Positions 51,209-57,888 of a DNA stretch of 64,000 nucleotides are shown one piece after another (position 1 is the stretch's first letter; the number at the start of each line of letters is the position of its first letter). Under the pieces are notes generated by a model. It ran no database searches. It had not been told where the DNA came from and saw only the letters and a list, made by a program, of their open reading frames with translations. The stretch comes from Bacillota bacterium (GTDB lineage: Bacteria; Bacillota; Clostridia; TANB77; CAG-465). Made by a program: the position numbers and the translations under genes. The stretch is from assembly GCA_023410645.1 (NCBI GenBank), contig JAEYPQ010000018.1, positions 1 to 64,000 of the forward strand. Reading direction: 5' to 3'.

Positions 51209-51628
51209 ATGAAGTTACTTAAACAAAGATCGGGGAACACAGTTGTTACTATGCCTATCATATTAATAATTTCAATATTTATTTTAATAAATATTGGAGT
51301 TTATATGATAGAATTAACAAAACCGTTTTTGACATATGAGAAATTAAATACCATAGCATTAAAATATATGTTCATTATAGAAAAATACGGATATTTAACT
51401 GAGATAGAAAAAAATAATATGCTAAATGAGTTATCAAATAAAGGTATAGATATATCAAAGATTTCGCTTAAGTTTCCAAATATGATAAAAGAATATGGCG
51501 AAGTAATAGAATTTAATATAACTTATTTAGAATATATAAACTTACCAAGTTTATCAAATGGAAAATTAGATATTGATAAAAAAGAGATAAAAATCGTAGT
51601 TAATAAAAATAGTTACTCAAAGAGATAA
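51209..51628 (+). CDS. TadF-like pseudopilin
   Basis: 139 residues with a basic start (MKLLKQRSGN), a hydrophobic helix (about 11-34) and a soluble C-terminal domain ending in a basic tail. The S-G-N-T-V-V-T segment mimics a pseudopilin cleavage site but again lacks Glu at +5. It is the last gene of the cluster, two bases after the previous stop, and closed by a perfect 17-bp terminator. It may pair with the TadE-like protein as minor pseudopilins. Confidence 0.6.
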   Translation: MKLLKQRSGNTVVTMPIILIISIFILINIGVYMIELTKPFLTYEKLNTIALKYMFIIEKYGYLTEIEKNNMLNELSNKGIDISKISLKFPNMIKEYGEVIEFNITYLEYINLPSLSNGKLDIDKKEIKIVVNKNSYSKR

Positions 51629-51630
51629 AA

Positions 51631-51667
51631 AATATAATTTAACCTTGGAAAGGTTAAATTATATTTT
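51631..51667. terminator. Bidirectional terminator between the Tad-like cluster and mecA
   Basis: A perfect 17-bp stem (51631-51647 with 51651-51667) with a GGA loop, A/T runs on both sides. It ends both convergent units; the mecA stop lies in its right arm. Confidence 0.92.
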
Positions 51668-52294
51668 ACTAAGCTTTTGTAAGGCATTGTTTTCAATCAC
51701 TAATTTGGATTTCTCTTGTATTGAAGTAATGAACATATCATAAGAGTAATATTCCTTACAAAATTCAGATAGGAATACAAAACTTTTTAAAAATTTCTTG
51801 TTTTTCATTGTTGCATTGCTAAACACCAAGAAATATTTATCATTATATTTGTAAAGGCTATTTTTACCAAAATAAACCTGCTCTTTTTTTGAAATTTTAC
51901 AAAGATTTAATATATCATCAATTGAATTAAAAAGATATGCTGAGCTATTTACTTTATACATATCTATATTATTTGAACTTATTGTCTTTTTCTTTCTGGA
52001 GTTTTTGGGATTATCTTCAAATAACGAATATTTCTTTAACTCAGGAATATTATCTACTTTTGTTATTGTAACAATAAATAAATTATTATTATCAGAACTT
52101 GCTTCAATAAATAATTGTGAATCATTAAATTCAAAATCTTCACCAAGATTTGACTCTTCAATTAAATCTATAAATAGTTCTTTTGCTAAAGAAGCATTTT
52201 TTTCTATATCTTTAAGTGATATTTTTCTATTTTCTAATTCCTCAAAAGTAAGTGTTATTTTCACCTTATTTTCATTAATTTTTTCAACTTTCAT
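51659..52294 (-). CDS. mecA: Adaptor protein MecA
   Basis: 211 residues. The MecA opening MKVEKINENKVKITLTFEELENRKISLKDIEKN is clear, followed by a charged linker (about 90-110) and the C-terminal ClpC-binding domain (about 112-211: FNSIDDILNLCKIS, SFVFLSEFCKEYYSYDMF). In Bacillus MecA hands ComK and other proteins to ClpCP for degradation and activates ClpC; the substrate here is unknown. GGGAGGTACCC precedes the ATG. It is monocistronic. Confidence 0.9.
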   Translation of the reverse strand: MKVEKINENKVKITLTFEELENRKISLKDIEKNASLAKELFIDLIEESNLGEDFEFNDSQLFIEASSDNNNLFIVTITKVDNIPELKKYSLFEDNPKNSRKKKTISSNNIDMYKVNSSAYLFNSIDDILNLCKISKKEQVYFGKNSLYKYNDKYFLVFSNATMKNKKFLKSFVFLSEFCKEYYSYDMFITSIQEKSKLVIENNALQKLSKI

Positions 52295-52493
52295 AAAAGG
52301 GTACCTCCCATCTCTTCATATATTCTCTATATTAAGTATATGTATTATATAATTAAACGGTTACATTGTCAATAAATAGCAAAAAAAAACAAAAAACTAA
52401 AATGTATTGATTACTAATATTATTTGCCAAAAAAGAAATTATATAATTAATTTGATATTTTTATAATTTGCTAATTAAAAATTTATAAAAATA

Positions 52494-52522
52494 TTGATTA
52501 TAATTAACATTTATGATATAAT
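52494..52522 (+). promoter_or_regulatory. Sigma-A promoter of rpsF-ssb-rpsR
   Basis: TTGATT (52494-52499), 17-bp spacer, TATAAT (52517-52522) preceded by TGA (extended -10). Confidence 0.78.
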
Positions 52523-52538
52523 AGCTACAGTTAATTTC

Positions 52539-52565
52539 CTTACTCCATATAAAATATGGGGTCAG
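52539..52565 (+). promoter_or_regulatory. Leader hairpin before rpsF
   Basis: CTTACTCCATAT (52539-52550) pairs with ATATGGGGTCAG (52554-52565) with one mismatch. It lies in the rpsF leader, where an S6:S18-binding autoregulatory structure is known in many bacteria. The conserved bulge of that motif was not confirmed, so the link is tentative. Confidence 0.45.
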
Positions 52566-52591
52566 ATGTCCAAGAGGAGGTGAGTTAAGTC

Positions 52592-52876
52592 ATGAATAAT
52601 TACGAATCAGTTATAATATTATCTGCAAATGCTGCTGAAGAAACAACTTTAGCATTTGGAGAAAAAATGAAAGAATTGATATCTTCAAATGGCGAACTTA
52701 CAAAAGTAGAGGAATGGGGTAGAAAAACTTTAGCTTATGAAATTAAAAAGCAAAAAGAAGGCTACTACATATTACTTACTTTTGTTGCTAAGCCAGAATT
52801 TATTTCTGAATTTGAAAGAATATTAAGATTAGATGATATTGTTTTAAAACATATGGTTATAAAATTAGATAAATAA
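52592..52876 (+). CDS. rpsF: 30S ribosomal protein S6
   Basis: 94 residues, the normal length. MNNYESVIILSANAAEE and KVEEWGRKTLAYEIKKQKEGYYILLTF are typical. S6 binds S18 on the platform of the 30S subunit; both genes lie here with ssb between them, as in most Bacteria. GAGGAGGTGAG precedes the ATG. Confidence 0.97.
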   Translation: MNNYESVIILSANAAEETTLAFGEKMKELISSNGELTKVEEWGRKTLAYEIKKQKEGYYILLTFVAKPEFISEFERILRLDDIVLKHMVIKLDK

Positions 52877-52927
52877 ATATAAATGTGAAATTGAGATTTC
52901 TGTTATCTCAATTCGAGGAGGAAAAAA

Positions 52928-53335
52928 ATGAATAAATTTCAATTTATGGGGAGATTAACAAAAGATCCAGAAACAAGAGTTATACCTAATTCAAATACAC
53001 AAGTAACAACTTTTTCTATTGCAGTAAATAGAAGATTTACAGATCAATCAGGAGAAAGAAAGACTGATTTCTTTAATCTAACTGCGTTTGGAAAATTAGC
53101 TGAATTTTGTGCTAAATATTACACAAAAGGACAACAAGTGCTAGTAGAAGGTAGAATTCAAAACAGAACTTGGGATGATCAAAATGGTCAAAAAAGATAT
53201 GCAACTGATTTTATTGTAGAAAATGCTTATTTTGCAGATTCTAGAAGAGAAGCAGGTGCAGCTATGGATATTCCATCATCTAGTATTGATGGTGAATTCA
53301 TAACAATAGATGATACAGATGATCTACCATTTTAG
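52928..53335 (+). CDS. ssb: Single-stranded DNA-binding protein
   Basis: 135 residues. The OB fold runs from MNKFQFMGRLTKDPETR to VENAYFADSRR, and the C-terminal tip DDTDDLPF is the acidic partner-binding tail of SSB. It protects single-stranded DNA in replication and repair and recruits many enzymes through that tail. The linker is short. GAGGAGG precedes the ATG; it lies between rpsF and rpsR. Confidence 0.97.
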   Translation: MNKFQFMGRLTKDPETRVIPNSNTQVTTFSIAVNRRFTDQSGERKTDFFNLTAFGKLAEFCAKYYTKGQQVLVEGRIQNRTWDDQNGQKRYATDFIVENAYFADSRREAGAAMDIPSSSIDGEFITIDDTDDLPF

Positions 53336-53367
53336 TGTAAATTAAACATTGAAAGGAGGATTTTACT

Positions 53368-53628
53368 ATGGCAGATAGAAATGCTAAAAAAGGTGCAAAA
53401 AATGATAAACCTTTTAGAAGACCTAGAAAAAAAGTTTGTAATTTTTGCGTTGAAAAAGTAGATGAAATAGATTATAAAGATGTAGAAAAATTAAAAAAGT
53501 ATGTTAGTGATAAGGGTAAAATATTACCTAGAAGAGTAACAGGAACTTGTGCTAAGCATCAAAGAAAAGTAACTGATGCTATACAAAGAGCAAGACATAT
53601 AGCCCTTTTACCATATACTGTTCAATAA
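53368..53628 (+). CDS. rpsR: 30S ribosomal protein S18, zinc-binding type
   Basis: 86 residues. The core CNFCVEKVDEIDYKDVEKLKKYVSDKGKILPRRVTGTCAKHQRKV is standard. The cysteines and histidine (CNFC and TCAKH) keep the zinc-ribbon ligands, as in C+ forms. AAAGGAGG precedes the ATG. It closes the rpsF-ssb-rpsR operon with a terminator. Confidence 0.97.
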   Translation: MADRNAKKGAKNDKPFRRPRKKVCNFCVEKVDEIDYKDVEKLKKYVSDKGKILPRRVTGTCAKHQRKVTDAIQRARHIALLPYTVQ

Positions 53629-53643
53629 ATATATGAATATATT

Positions 53644-53673
53644 AAAAAAGAGTGTAAAAATACACTCTTTTTT
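53644..53673 (+). terminator. Rho-independent terminator of rpsR
   Basis: AGAGTGTA pairs with TACACTCT within a longer A/T-flanked inverted repeat, followed by T6. Confidence 0.9.
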
Positions 53674-53738
53674 CGTTGTATTATTGATTTCTAAGATTAT
53701 TTTATATATAATAGTTAAAAAGTCAGAAGGAGAAAACA

Positions 53739-54251
53739 ATGTCAGAAATTTTAGTACAACAAATATTAAACATTTTTAGTGGAATAACAAATGTTTCTTT
53801 TGGAAAAGAAATTTTAGTTTTTTTAATCTCATGTATGCCAATATTAGAACTTAGAGGAGGAATATTAGCAGCCTCTATATTATCAATGAATCCTATTTCA
53901 AGTTTTATCATATGCTTTATAGGTAATATTTTGCCAGTACCATTTATATTACTATTTATAACACCTATTTTTAATAGGTTGAAAAATACTAAATTATTTT
54001 CAAATTTAGTACATAAAATTGAAGATAGGGCTTTAAATAAAAAGGATAAGATAGAAAAATATGAATTTTGGGGATTAATGATTTTTGTGGGGATACCGCT
54101 TCCAGGAACTGGCGTGTGGACTGGAGCACTTATTGCTTCATTACTTAATATAAATAAGAAGAAAGCATTTATAGCAATATTAATGGGATCAATAATAGCT
54201 GGTTCTATAATGATGATTCTTTCATTTGGGCTATTAAAAACAATATTATAA
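53739..54251 (+). CDS. COG2426 (small multidrug export) family membrane protein
   Basis: 170 residues with four to five membrane segments. PILELRGGILAAS and GLMIFVGIPLPGTGVWTGALIASLLNI are the family motifs. The family name implies drug export, but direct evidence for transport is thin. AGAAGGAG precedes the ATG. It is monocistronic; the inverted repeat 30 bases after the stop probably ends its transcript and also overlaps the yabG start region. Confidence 0.85.
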   Translation: MSEILVQQILNIFSGITNVSFGKEILVFLISCMPILELRGGILAASILSMNPISSFIICFIGNILPVPFILLFITPIFNRLKNTKLFSNLVHKIEDRALNKKDKIEKYEFWGLMIFVGIPLPGTGVWTGALIASLLNINKKKAFIAILMGSIIAGSIMMILSFGLLKTIL

Positions 54252-54281
54252 TAAAAACAAATAAAATAGAGTAATTAAAAA

Positions 54282-54311
54282 TCACCTTATATGATAAAAA
54301 AACATAATATA
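54282..54311 (+). promoter_or_regulatory. Sigma-K-type promoter of yabG
   Basis: TCACC (54282-54286, -35 AC core) and CATAATATA (54303-54311) match the sigma-K pattern (AC at -35, CATANNNTA at -10, spacing 16-17 bp). In B. subtilis yabG is a sigma-K gene, so the match has biological sense. Transcription would start near 54318, at the GAGGTG ribosome site. Confidence 0.6.
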
Positions 54312-54329
54312 TCATATGAGGTGCTTTTT
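54283..54329 (+). terminator. Terminator hairpin overlapping the yabG promoter and ribosome site
   Basis: CACCTTATATGATA (54283-54296) pairs with TATCATATGAGGTG (54310-54323, one G-T pair), followed by CTTTTT. It has the form of an intrinsic terminator for the COG2426 gene. The right arm contains the yabG ribosome site, so read-through RNA would also keep yabG silent. Confidence 0.7.
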
Positions 54330-55196
54330 ATGGAAAAATTTAAAGTTGGAGATATAGTTGCAAGAAAATCATATAATTTCGATATACTTTTTAAAATCAC
54401 CGGAATAACTGGAAATATAGTTGATCTTGTGGGACTTACTGTAAGAATTATTGCAGATGCACCTGATTATGATTTAAAACACATGTCAGAGACTGAAGTC
54501 GAAAAAATGGTTACTAATATTGAAAGATCTAGAATGTTAAGAGCTAATAGATGTTATAGCAACATGAGTAAAAAATTTAATACAATGAGAGATCAAATAA
54601 GCATTAATGAGGTACCAAACTCATATCAAAAAGATAGTGTTTTGAGAAGACCTGGTATAATATTGCATATAGATGGCGATGCAGAATATGCTAAAAAATG
54701 TAAAGATAGTTATAGAAAAATGGGACTTACTGCCTATGCATATAATATACCAGAACAAGATCAATATAAACAAGTATATAGCTTACTTCAAAAAATAAGG
54801 CCTAACATATTAATTTTAACTGGTCATGATGCCTTTATGAGAAAAAGAAATGATATATATAATATAGACAATTATAAAAACTCAAAACATTATATACAAG
54901 CTGTTCTTGAGGCAAGGAGGTATGAACATAATCTTGATAATTTAGTAATTTTCGCTGGCGCCTGTCAAAGCTATTATGAGGCTATAATTTCGGCTGGTGC
55001 GAATTTTGCAAGTGCTCCCAAAAGGGTTTTAATAGATATGATGGATCCACTAATTGTAGCAGAAACAATTGCATACACGCCAGTGGATGATTTTGTACCT
55101 ATTGCAAATATAATATCAAATACAAGAGAAGGGATTAAAGGAATAGGTGGTCTTCAAACAAGGGGACAATTTAGAACTGGAATGCCAGGATTATAA
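54330..55196 (+). CDS. yabG: Sporulation-specific protease YabG
   Basis: 288 residues. It starts MEKFKVGDIVARKSYNFDILFKI and keeps the family blocks LRRPGIILHIDGDAEYAKKC, ILILTGHDAF and IFAGACQSYYEAIISAGANFASAPKRVLID, with candidate catalytic His and Cys in TGHD and GACQS. YabG is a coat-associated cysteine-type protease that trims spore coat proteins in the mother cell; in C. difficile it also processes CspBA. The start uses GAGGTG 6 bases upstream; 13 upstream in-frame codons lie in the promoter hairpin. The gene marks the organism as an endospore former. Confidence 0.94.
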   Translation: MEKFKVGDIVARKSYNFDILFKITGITGNIVDLVGLTVRIIADAPDYDLKHMSETEVEKMVTNIERSRMLRANRCYSNMSKKFNTMRDQISINEVPNSYQKDSVLRRPGIILHIDGDAEYAKKCKDSYRKMGLTAYAYNIPEQDQYKQVYSLLQKIRPNILILTGHDAFMRKRNDIYNIDNYKNSKHYIQAVLEARRYEHNLDNLVIFAGACQSYYEAIISAGANFASAPKRVLIDMMDPLIVAETIAYTPVDDFVPIANIISNTREGIKGIGGLQTRGQFRTGMPGL

Positions 55197-55233
55197 TATC
55201 TAATAAAAATAAATTAATAGTAAATTGAAATTC

Positions 55234-55284
55234 ACCCAAAACACTATATAAAGTAAATATTTAATGTTTTGGGTATTGTTTTTA
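55234..55284 (+). terminator. Terminator of yabG
   Basis: ACCCAAAACA (55234-55243) pairs with TGTTTTGGGT (55265-55274), followed by ATTGTTTTT. Confidence 0.75.
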
Positions 55285-55323
55285 TGGATAAATTTAAAAA
55301 TCAAGTAATGAAATATTTTAAAA

Positions 55324-55878
55324 TCATTTATTTTGTGGAGTTAATTTAAAATTGTATTCAATAAGACTATTATATGGATATAAAATTTGTAATTGTATAT
55401 AATAATCTTCATTTATATTTAAATTTTCTAAATTAATTTGTATTTTATCATTATTAACATTAGTTTCAACATTTTTTGAAATTATAGTTTCACCTTGTTC
55501 ATTAAATAATGTCAAATTAATATTTGATATTTCTTTTTTATATTTATTATTTAATTTGCTAATATCAATAAATATAGTATTACTACTCTTTAATGAATCA
55601 TTATCATTTAAAAAGTTTCTAATGCGTGAGAATTCTGCTTCAGGAGATTGTAAAGATGTACTTATTTGTCCAATACTCTCATTTTCAGTTGGATATTGCC
55701 AAATTATAACCCTACGTTTTGCATAACCAATTACATTATTAGAAGAAATGATTTCTAATTTATTTGGAAATATTACGTATTCATTATTAGTCTTATTATA
55801 TATAAATAAAAAAGAAATAATTATTATTGATAATATTATAATTATGATAAATAAAATCACAATTGATTTATTTTTCAT
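55324..55878 (-). CDS. Membrane-anchored hypothetical protein
   Basis: 184 residues with one N-terminal membrane segment (about 6-27), then an extracytoplasmic part with beta character (YVIFPNKLEIISSNNVIGYAKRRVIIWQYPTENE, IQINLENLNINEDYYIQLQILYPY), perhaps an immunoglobulin-like fold. No family is recognised. GGAGGTG precedes the ATG. It is divergent from the metalloprotease gene, and the 293-base gap between them carries promoters in both directions and two Spo0A boxes. Confidence 0.6.
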   Translation of the reverse strand: MKNKSIVILFIIIIILSIIIISFLFIYNKTNNEYVIFPNKLEIISSNNVIGYAKRRVIIWQYPTENESIGQISTSLQSPEAEFSRIRNFLNDNDSLKSSNTIFIDISKLNNKYKKEISNINLTLFNEQGETIISKNVETNVNNDKIQINLENLNINEDYYIQLQILYPYNSLIEYNFKLTPQNK

Positions 55879-55924
55879 ACTTTTTTCACCTCCAATATTA
55901 AAGATGTAATGAACTTATAAGGTT

Positions 55925-55953
55925 ATTATATACTATAAATATTAAAAATTCAA
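55925..55953 (-). promoter_or_regulatory. Sigma-A promoter of the membrane-anchored hypothetical gene
   Basis: On the minus strand, TTGAAT (55953-55948), 17-bp spacer, TATAAT (55930-55925). Confidence 0.6.
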
Positions 55954-56020
55954 TACTTATTTGTAATATTAATTAAAAATAATGTGGTATTAATATACAT
56001 ATTGTAGTAATATTAGTTGT

Positions 56021-56059
56021 TTTGTCGAAAAAAATAATATTAATTCTAATATTGTCGAA
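56021..56059 (+). promoter_or_regulatory. Pair of Spo0A boxes
   Basis: TTTGTCGAA (56021-56029, perfect) and ATTGTCGAA (56051-56059, one mismatch) lie in the same direction 30 bases apart, about three helical turns. They sit 25-60 bases upstream of the -35 of the metalloprotease promoter. The same box precedes the Tad-like cluster, which suggests common control. Confidence 0.6.
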
Positions 56060-56083
56060 TACGTAATATTTAAAAAAATATAA

Positions 56084-56112
56084 TTGAATAATATGTAATT
56101 TGATATTATAAT
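56084..56112 (+). promoter_or_regulatory. Sigma-A promoter of the metalloprotease gene, with palindrome over the -10
   Basis: TTGAAT (56084-56089), 17-bp spacer, TATAAT (56107-56112). The -10 lies inside a perfect 16-base palindrome, TGATATTATAATATCA (56101-56116), that could be an operator. Confidence 0.65.
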
Positions 56113-56171
56113 ATCAATTAGCAAATTTTATTGGTAACTATTAATTAATATTTAAATGGAGGCTTTGCAAA

Positions 56172-56768
56172 ATGAAAAAGGTTAGAAAATCAATTCACGA
56201 AGTTATTCTTTCAGCTTTAATTCTTTTTATTATTATGTCATTTGCATCTATTGATGCAAATGCCTATACTCTTTTTACCGGTAAAGGTATTGGAAATCGG
56301 CCATTAACGTTTTATGTATATGAAAGCACACCAAGCATGTATATAACAGCATTAAAAGCTGGTATTTCAACATGGAATAATGCTGGATATGGTACCATGT
56401 TTACTTATGGAGGAACAACAGGTTATGTTCCACCAGTAAACACACCAAATGGTCAAAACGGAGTAAGAACCATTGCTTTGGGTGTACTAGCAGACTACGC
56501 CGTTACAACTGATTATTATAATACCGCTACAGGAATTATACAAGAAGCAGATATAAGTGTAAATAGTTCACATCAATATTTCGTATCTTTAGCTGGCACA
56601 GGTGCAGACTTAGTAAGTGTTTTTACACATGAATTAGGGCATGCATTAGGACTTGGAGAGGAAAAATATAATACTGAAGCCACTATGTATGAAGGTATGC
56701 CATACAATGAAACAAAAAAACGTACTTTAGATTCTGACGATTTAGCAGGGTTAGATGTTTTGTATTAG
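56172..56768 (+). CDS. Secreted matrixin-like metalloprotease
   Basis: 198 residues. A signal peptide (about 1-32, ending DANA) precedes a small metzincin-like protease domain. The zinc site reads HELGHALGLGE (His153, Glu154, His157), and ATMYEGM at 170-176 stands where the Met-turn belongs. The third ligand of matrixins (His) is replaced by Glu163, so the site is HExxHxxGxxE. There is no pro-domain or cysteine switch. Substrate unknown. GGAGG stands 8 bases before the ATG. The next gene starts 13 bases after the stop and belongs to the same operon. Expression is probably under Spo0A. Confidence 0.82.
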   Translation: MKKVRKSIHEVILSALILFIIMSFASIDANAYTLFTGKGIGNRPLTFYVYESTPSMYITALKAGISTWNNAGYGTMFTYGGTTGYVPPVNTPNGQNGVRTIALGVLADYAVTTDYYNTATGIIQEADISVNSSHQYFVSLAGTGADLVSVFTHELGHALGLGEEKYNTEATMYEGMPYNETKKRTLDSDDLAGLDVLY

Positions 56769-56781
56769 TGAGGTGTACAAT

Positions 56782-57336
56782 ATGAGTAGAAAAAAAAAAA
56801 TAATATCTTTATTTCTCGTGTTACTATTAATTATTGTTATTTGTAAATTTGAATCAATAAATTCTTTAAGCAAAGAATTAGATGGTATTACAATAAAAAA
56901 TTCAATAGCAATGCGTAAGTATTCTCAAGAAGATATTATAAATGCCTCAACATATATTGTAGAGGCTACTGTAGTAAAAAATTTTAAGAGTACAGTGGAA
57001 GATATATATTTTCCTGTTACCAATGAAATTTGCAAATCAATAGTAACCGACACTAAAGTAAAAGTTGATAACGTTATAAAAGGAAATATATTAGAAGACA
57101 ATATAATTATAAGAAGTAATATTGGAAAAGTTAAATCTACTATTTTGATTTCAGATGAAGAAGCTACATATCAAAAGAATGAAAAAGTACTACTTTTTCT
57201 AAATGATGATGGGCTCTCAAATACATATCGTTTAGTGAAATTTATTTATGGAAAATATGTATATTCATATGATGATGAATATTTTAATGATTACTCTGGA
57301 TATACTGTAAAAATTTCTGATCTAATTTCAAATTAA
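56782..57336 (+). CDS. Membrane-anchored or secreted partner of the metalloprotease, unknown function
   Basis: 184 residues from the chosen ATG, which has GAGGTG 6 bases upstream. A hydrophobic N-terminal segment (about 5-22) is followed by a beta-rich domain: STYIVEATVVKNFKS, TDTKVKVDNVIKGNILEDNIIIRSNIGKV, EKVLLFLNDDG, YRLVKFIYGKYVY. The pattern of strands with KG and LLFL blocks recalls small beta-barrel domains found with secreted bacterial proteins. An NTR/TIMP-like fold, which would suit an inhibitor of the neighbouring protease, is a speculation only. It is encoded directly after the protease in one operon. Confidence 0.6.
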   Translation: MSRKKKIISLFLVLLLIIVICKFESINSLSKELDGITIKNSIAMRKYSQEDIINASTYIVEATVVKNFKSTVEDIYFPVTNEICKSIVTDTKVKVDNVIKGNILEDNIIIRSNIGKVKSTILISDEEATYQKNEKVLLFLNDDGLSNTYRLVKFIYGKYVYSYDDEYFNDYSGYTVKISDLISN

Positions 57337-57367
57337 AGTAAGTAAAGGACTAAAAATATAAGTTGTC

Positions 57368-57435
57368 TTTATTGTTTATGAAAACCCCCAGATTATCTGG
57401 GGGTTATTTGTGTTTCATAGATGGCAGACAATAAA
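57368..57435 (+). repeat. Nested inverted repeat with GC-rich core
   Basis: The core AACCCCCAGAT (57383-57393) pairs with ATCTGGGGGTT (57395-57405). Around it, ATGAAA/TTTCAT and TTTATTGT/ACAATAAA arms extend the structure to 57368-57435. The core is by far the most GC-rich stem in the region. It probably terminates the metalloprotease operon, although no clean T-run follows at once. Confidence 0.6.
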
Positions 57436-57836
57436 ACTTTTTTGATAAATAATAATTGTGAATTGAAGAAAAAATGTATATATCTAGAATGGACATTTAT
57501 ATGAATAATATAAAGAATTTAACTCATACATATATTAATAGAGATATACCTCAAATATAGAACATAAAATGGTATGAGGTTTCTTGACGGAAAAGGGCAT
57601 AATTATATTTGTTAAATCAATTAAAGGAATATAAATTAAGCAGATAAGTAGCATTAGAGATTAATAATTAGTAACTATTAAACGCAAAAATCAGTAATAA
57701 AAAGTGCAGGTATTTTGATTTCACTTTTCTAAAGTTTTTATAGTATAAAATGAAAAAACGCCAGATGGTTAGCGTAAATTTATTATGTAATAATATACTA
57801 CAAAAAAACAATTTTTATATATTTTTGTTACTTTTA

Positions 57837-57865
57837 TTTACATTTTTTTCGCATAGGTATATAAT
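57837..57865 (+). promoter_or_regulatory. Sigma-A promoter of the GH18 gene
   Basis: TTTACA (57837-57842), 17-bp spacer, TATAAT (57860-57865), 23 bases before the ATG. Confidence 0.68.
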
Positions 57866-57888
57866 AGAAAGAAACAAAGGAGGTAGTT

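Larger units (their letters stand above)
57337..57888. other. Gene-free stretch of 552 bases with a strong hairpin
   Basis: No convincing gene. After the hairpin at 57383 the stretch has only short frames with many stops in all frames. A few short translations (for example NQLKEYKLSR and KKCRYFDFTFLKFL separated by stops) read like the decayed remains of a small regulatory protein, but too weakly to name. The GH18 promoter is at its right end. Confidence 0.5.

Noticed and set aside
57600..57760. Pseudogene of an XRE-type regulator
   Set aside because: The stop-broken translation around NQLKEYKLSR only loosely recalls a helix-turn-helix protein; too weak to annotate.
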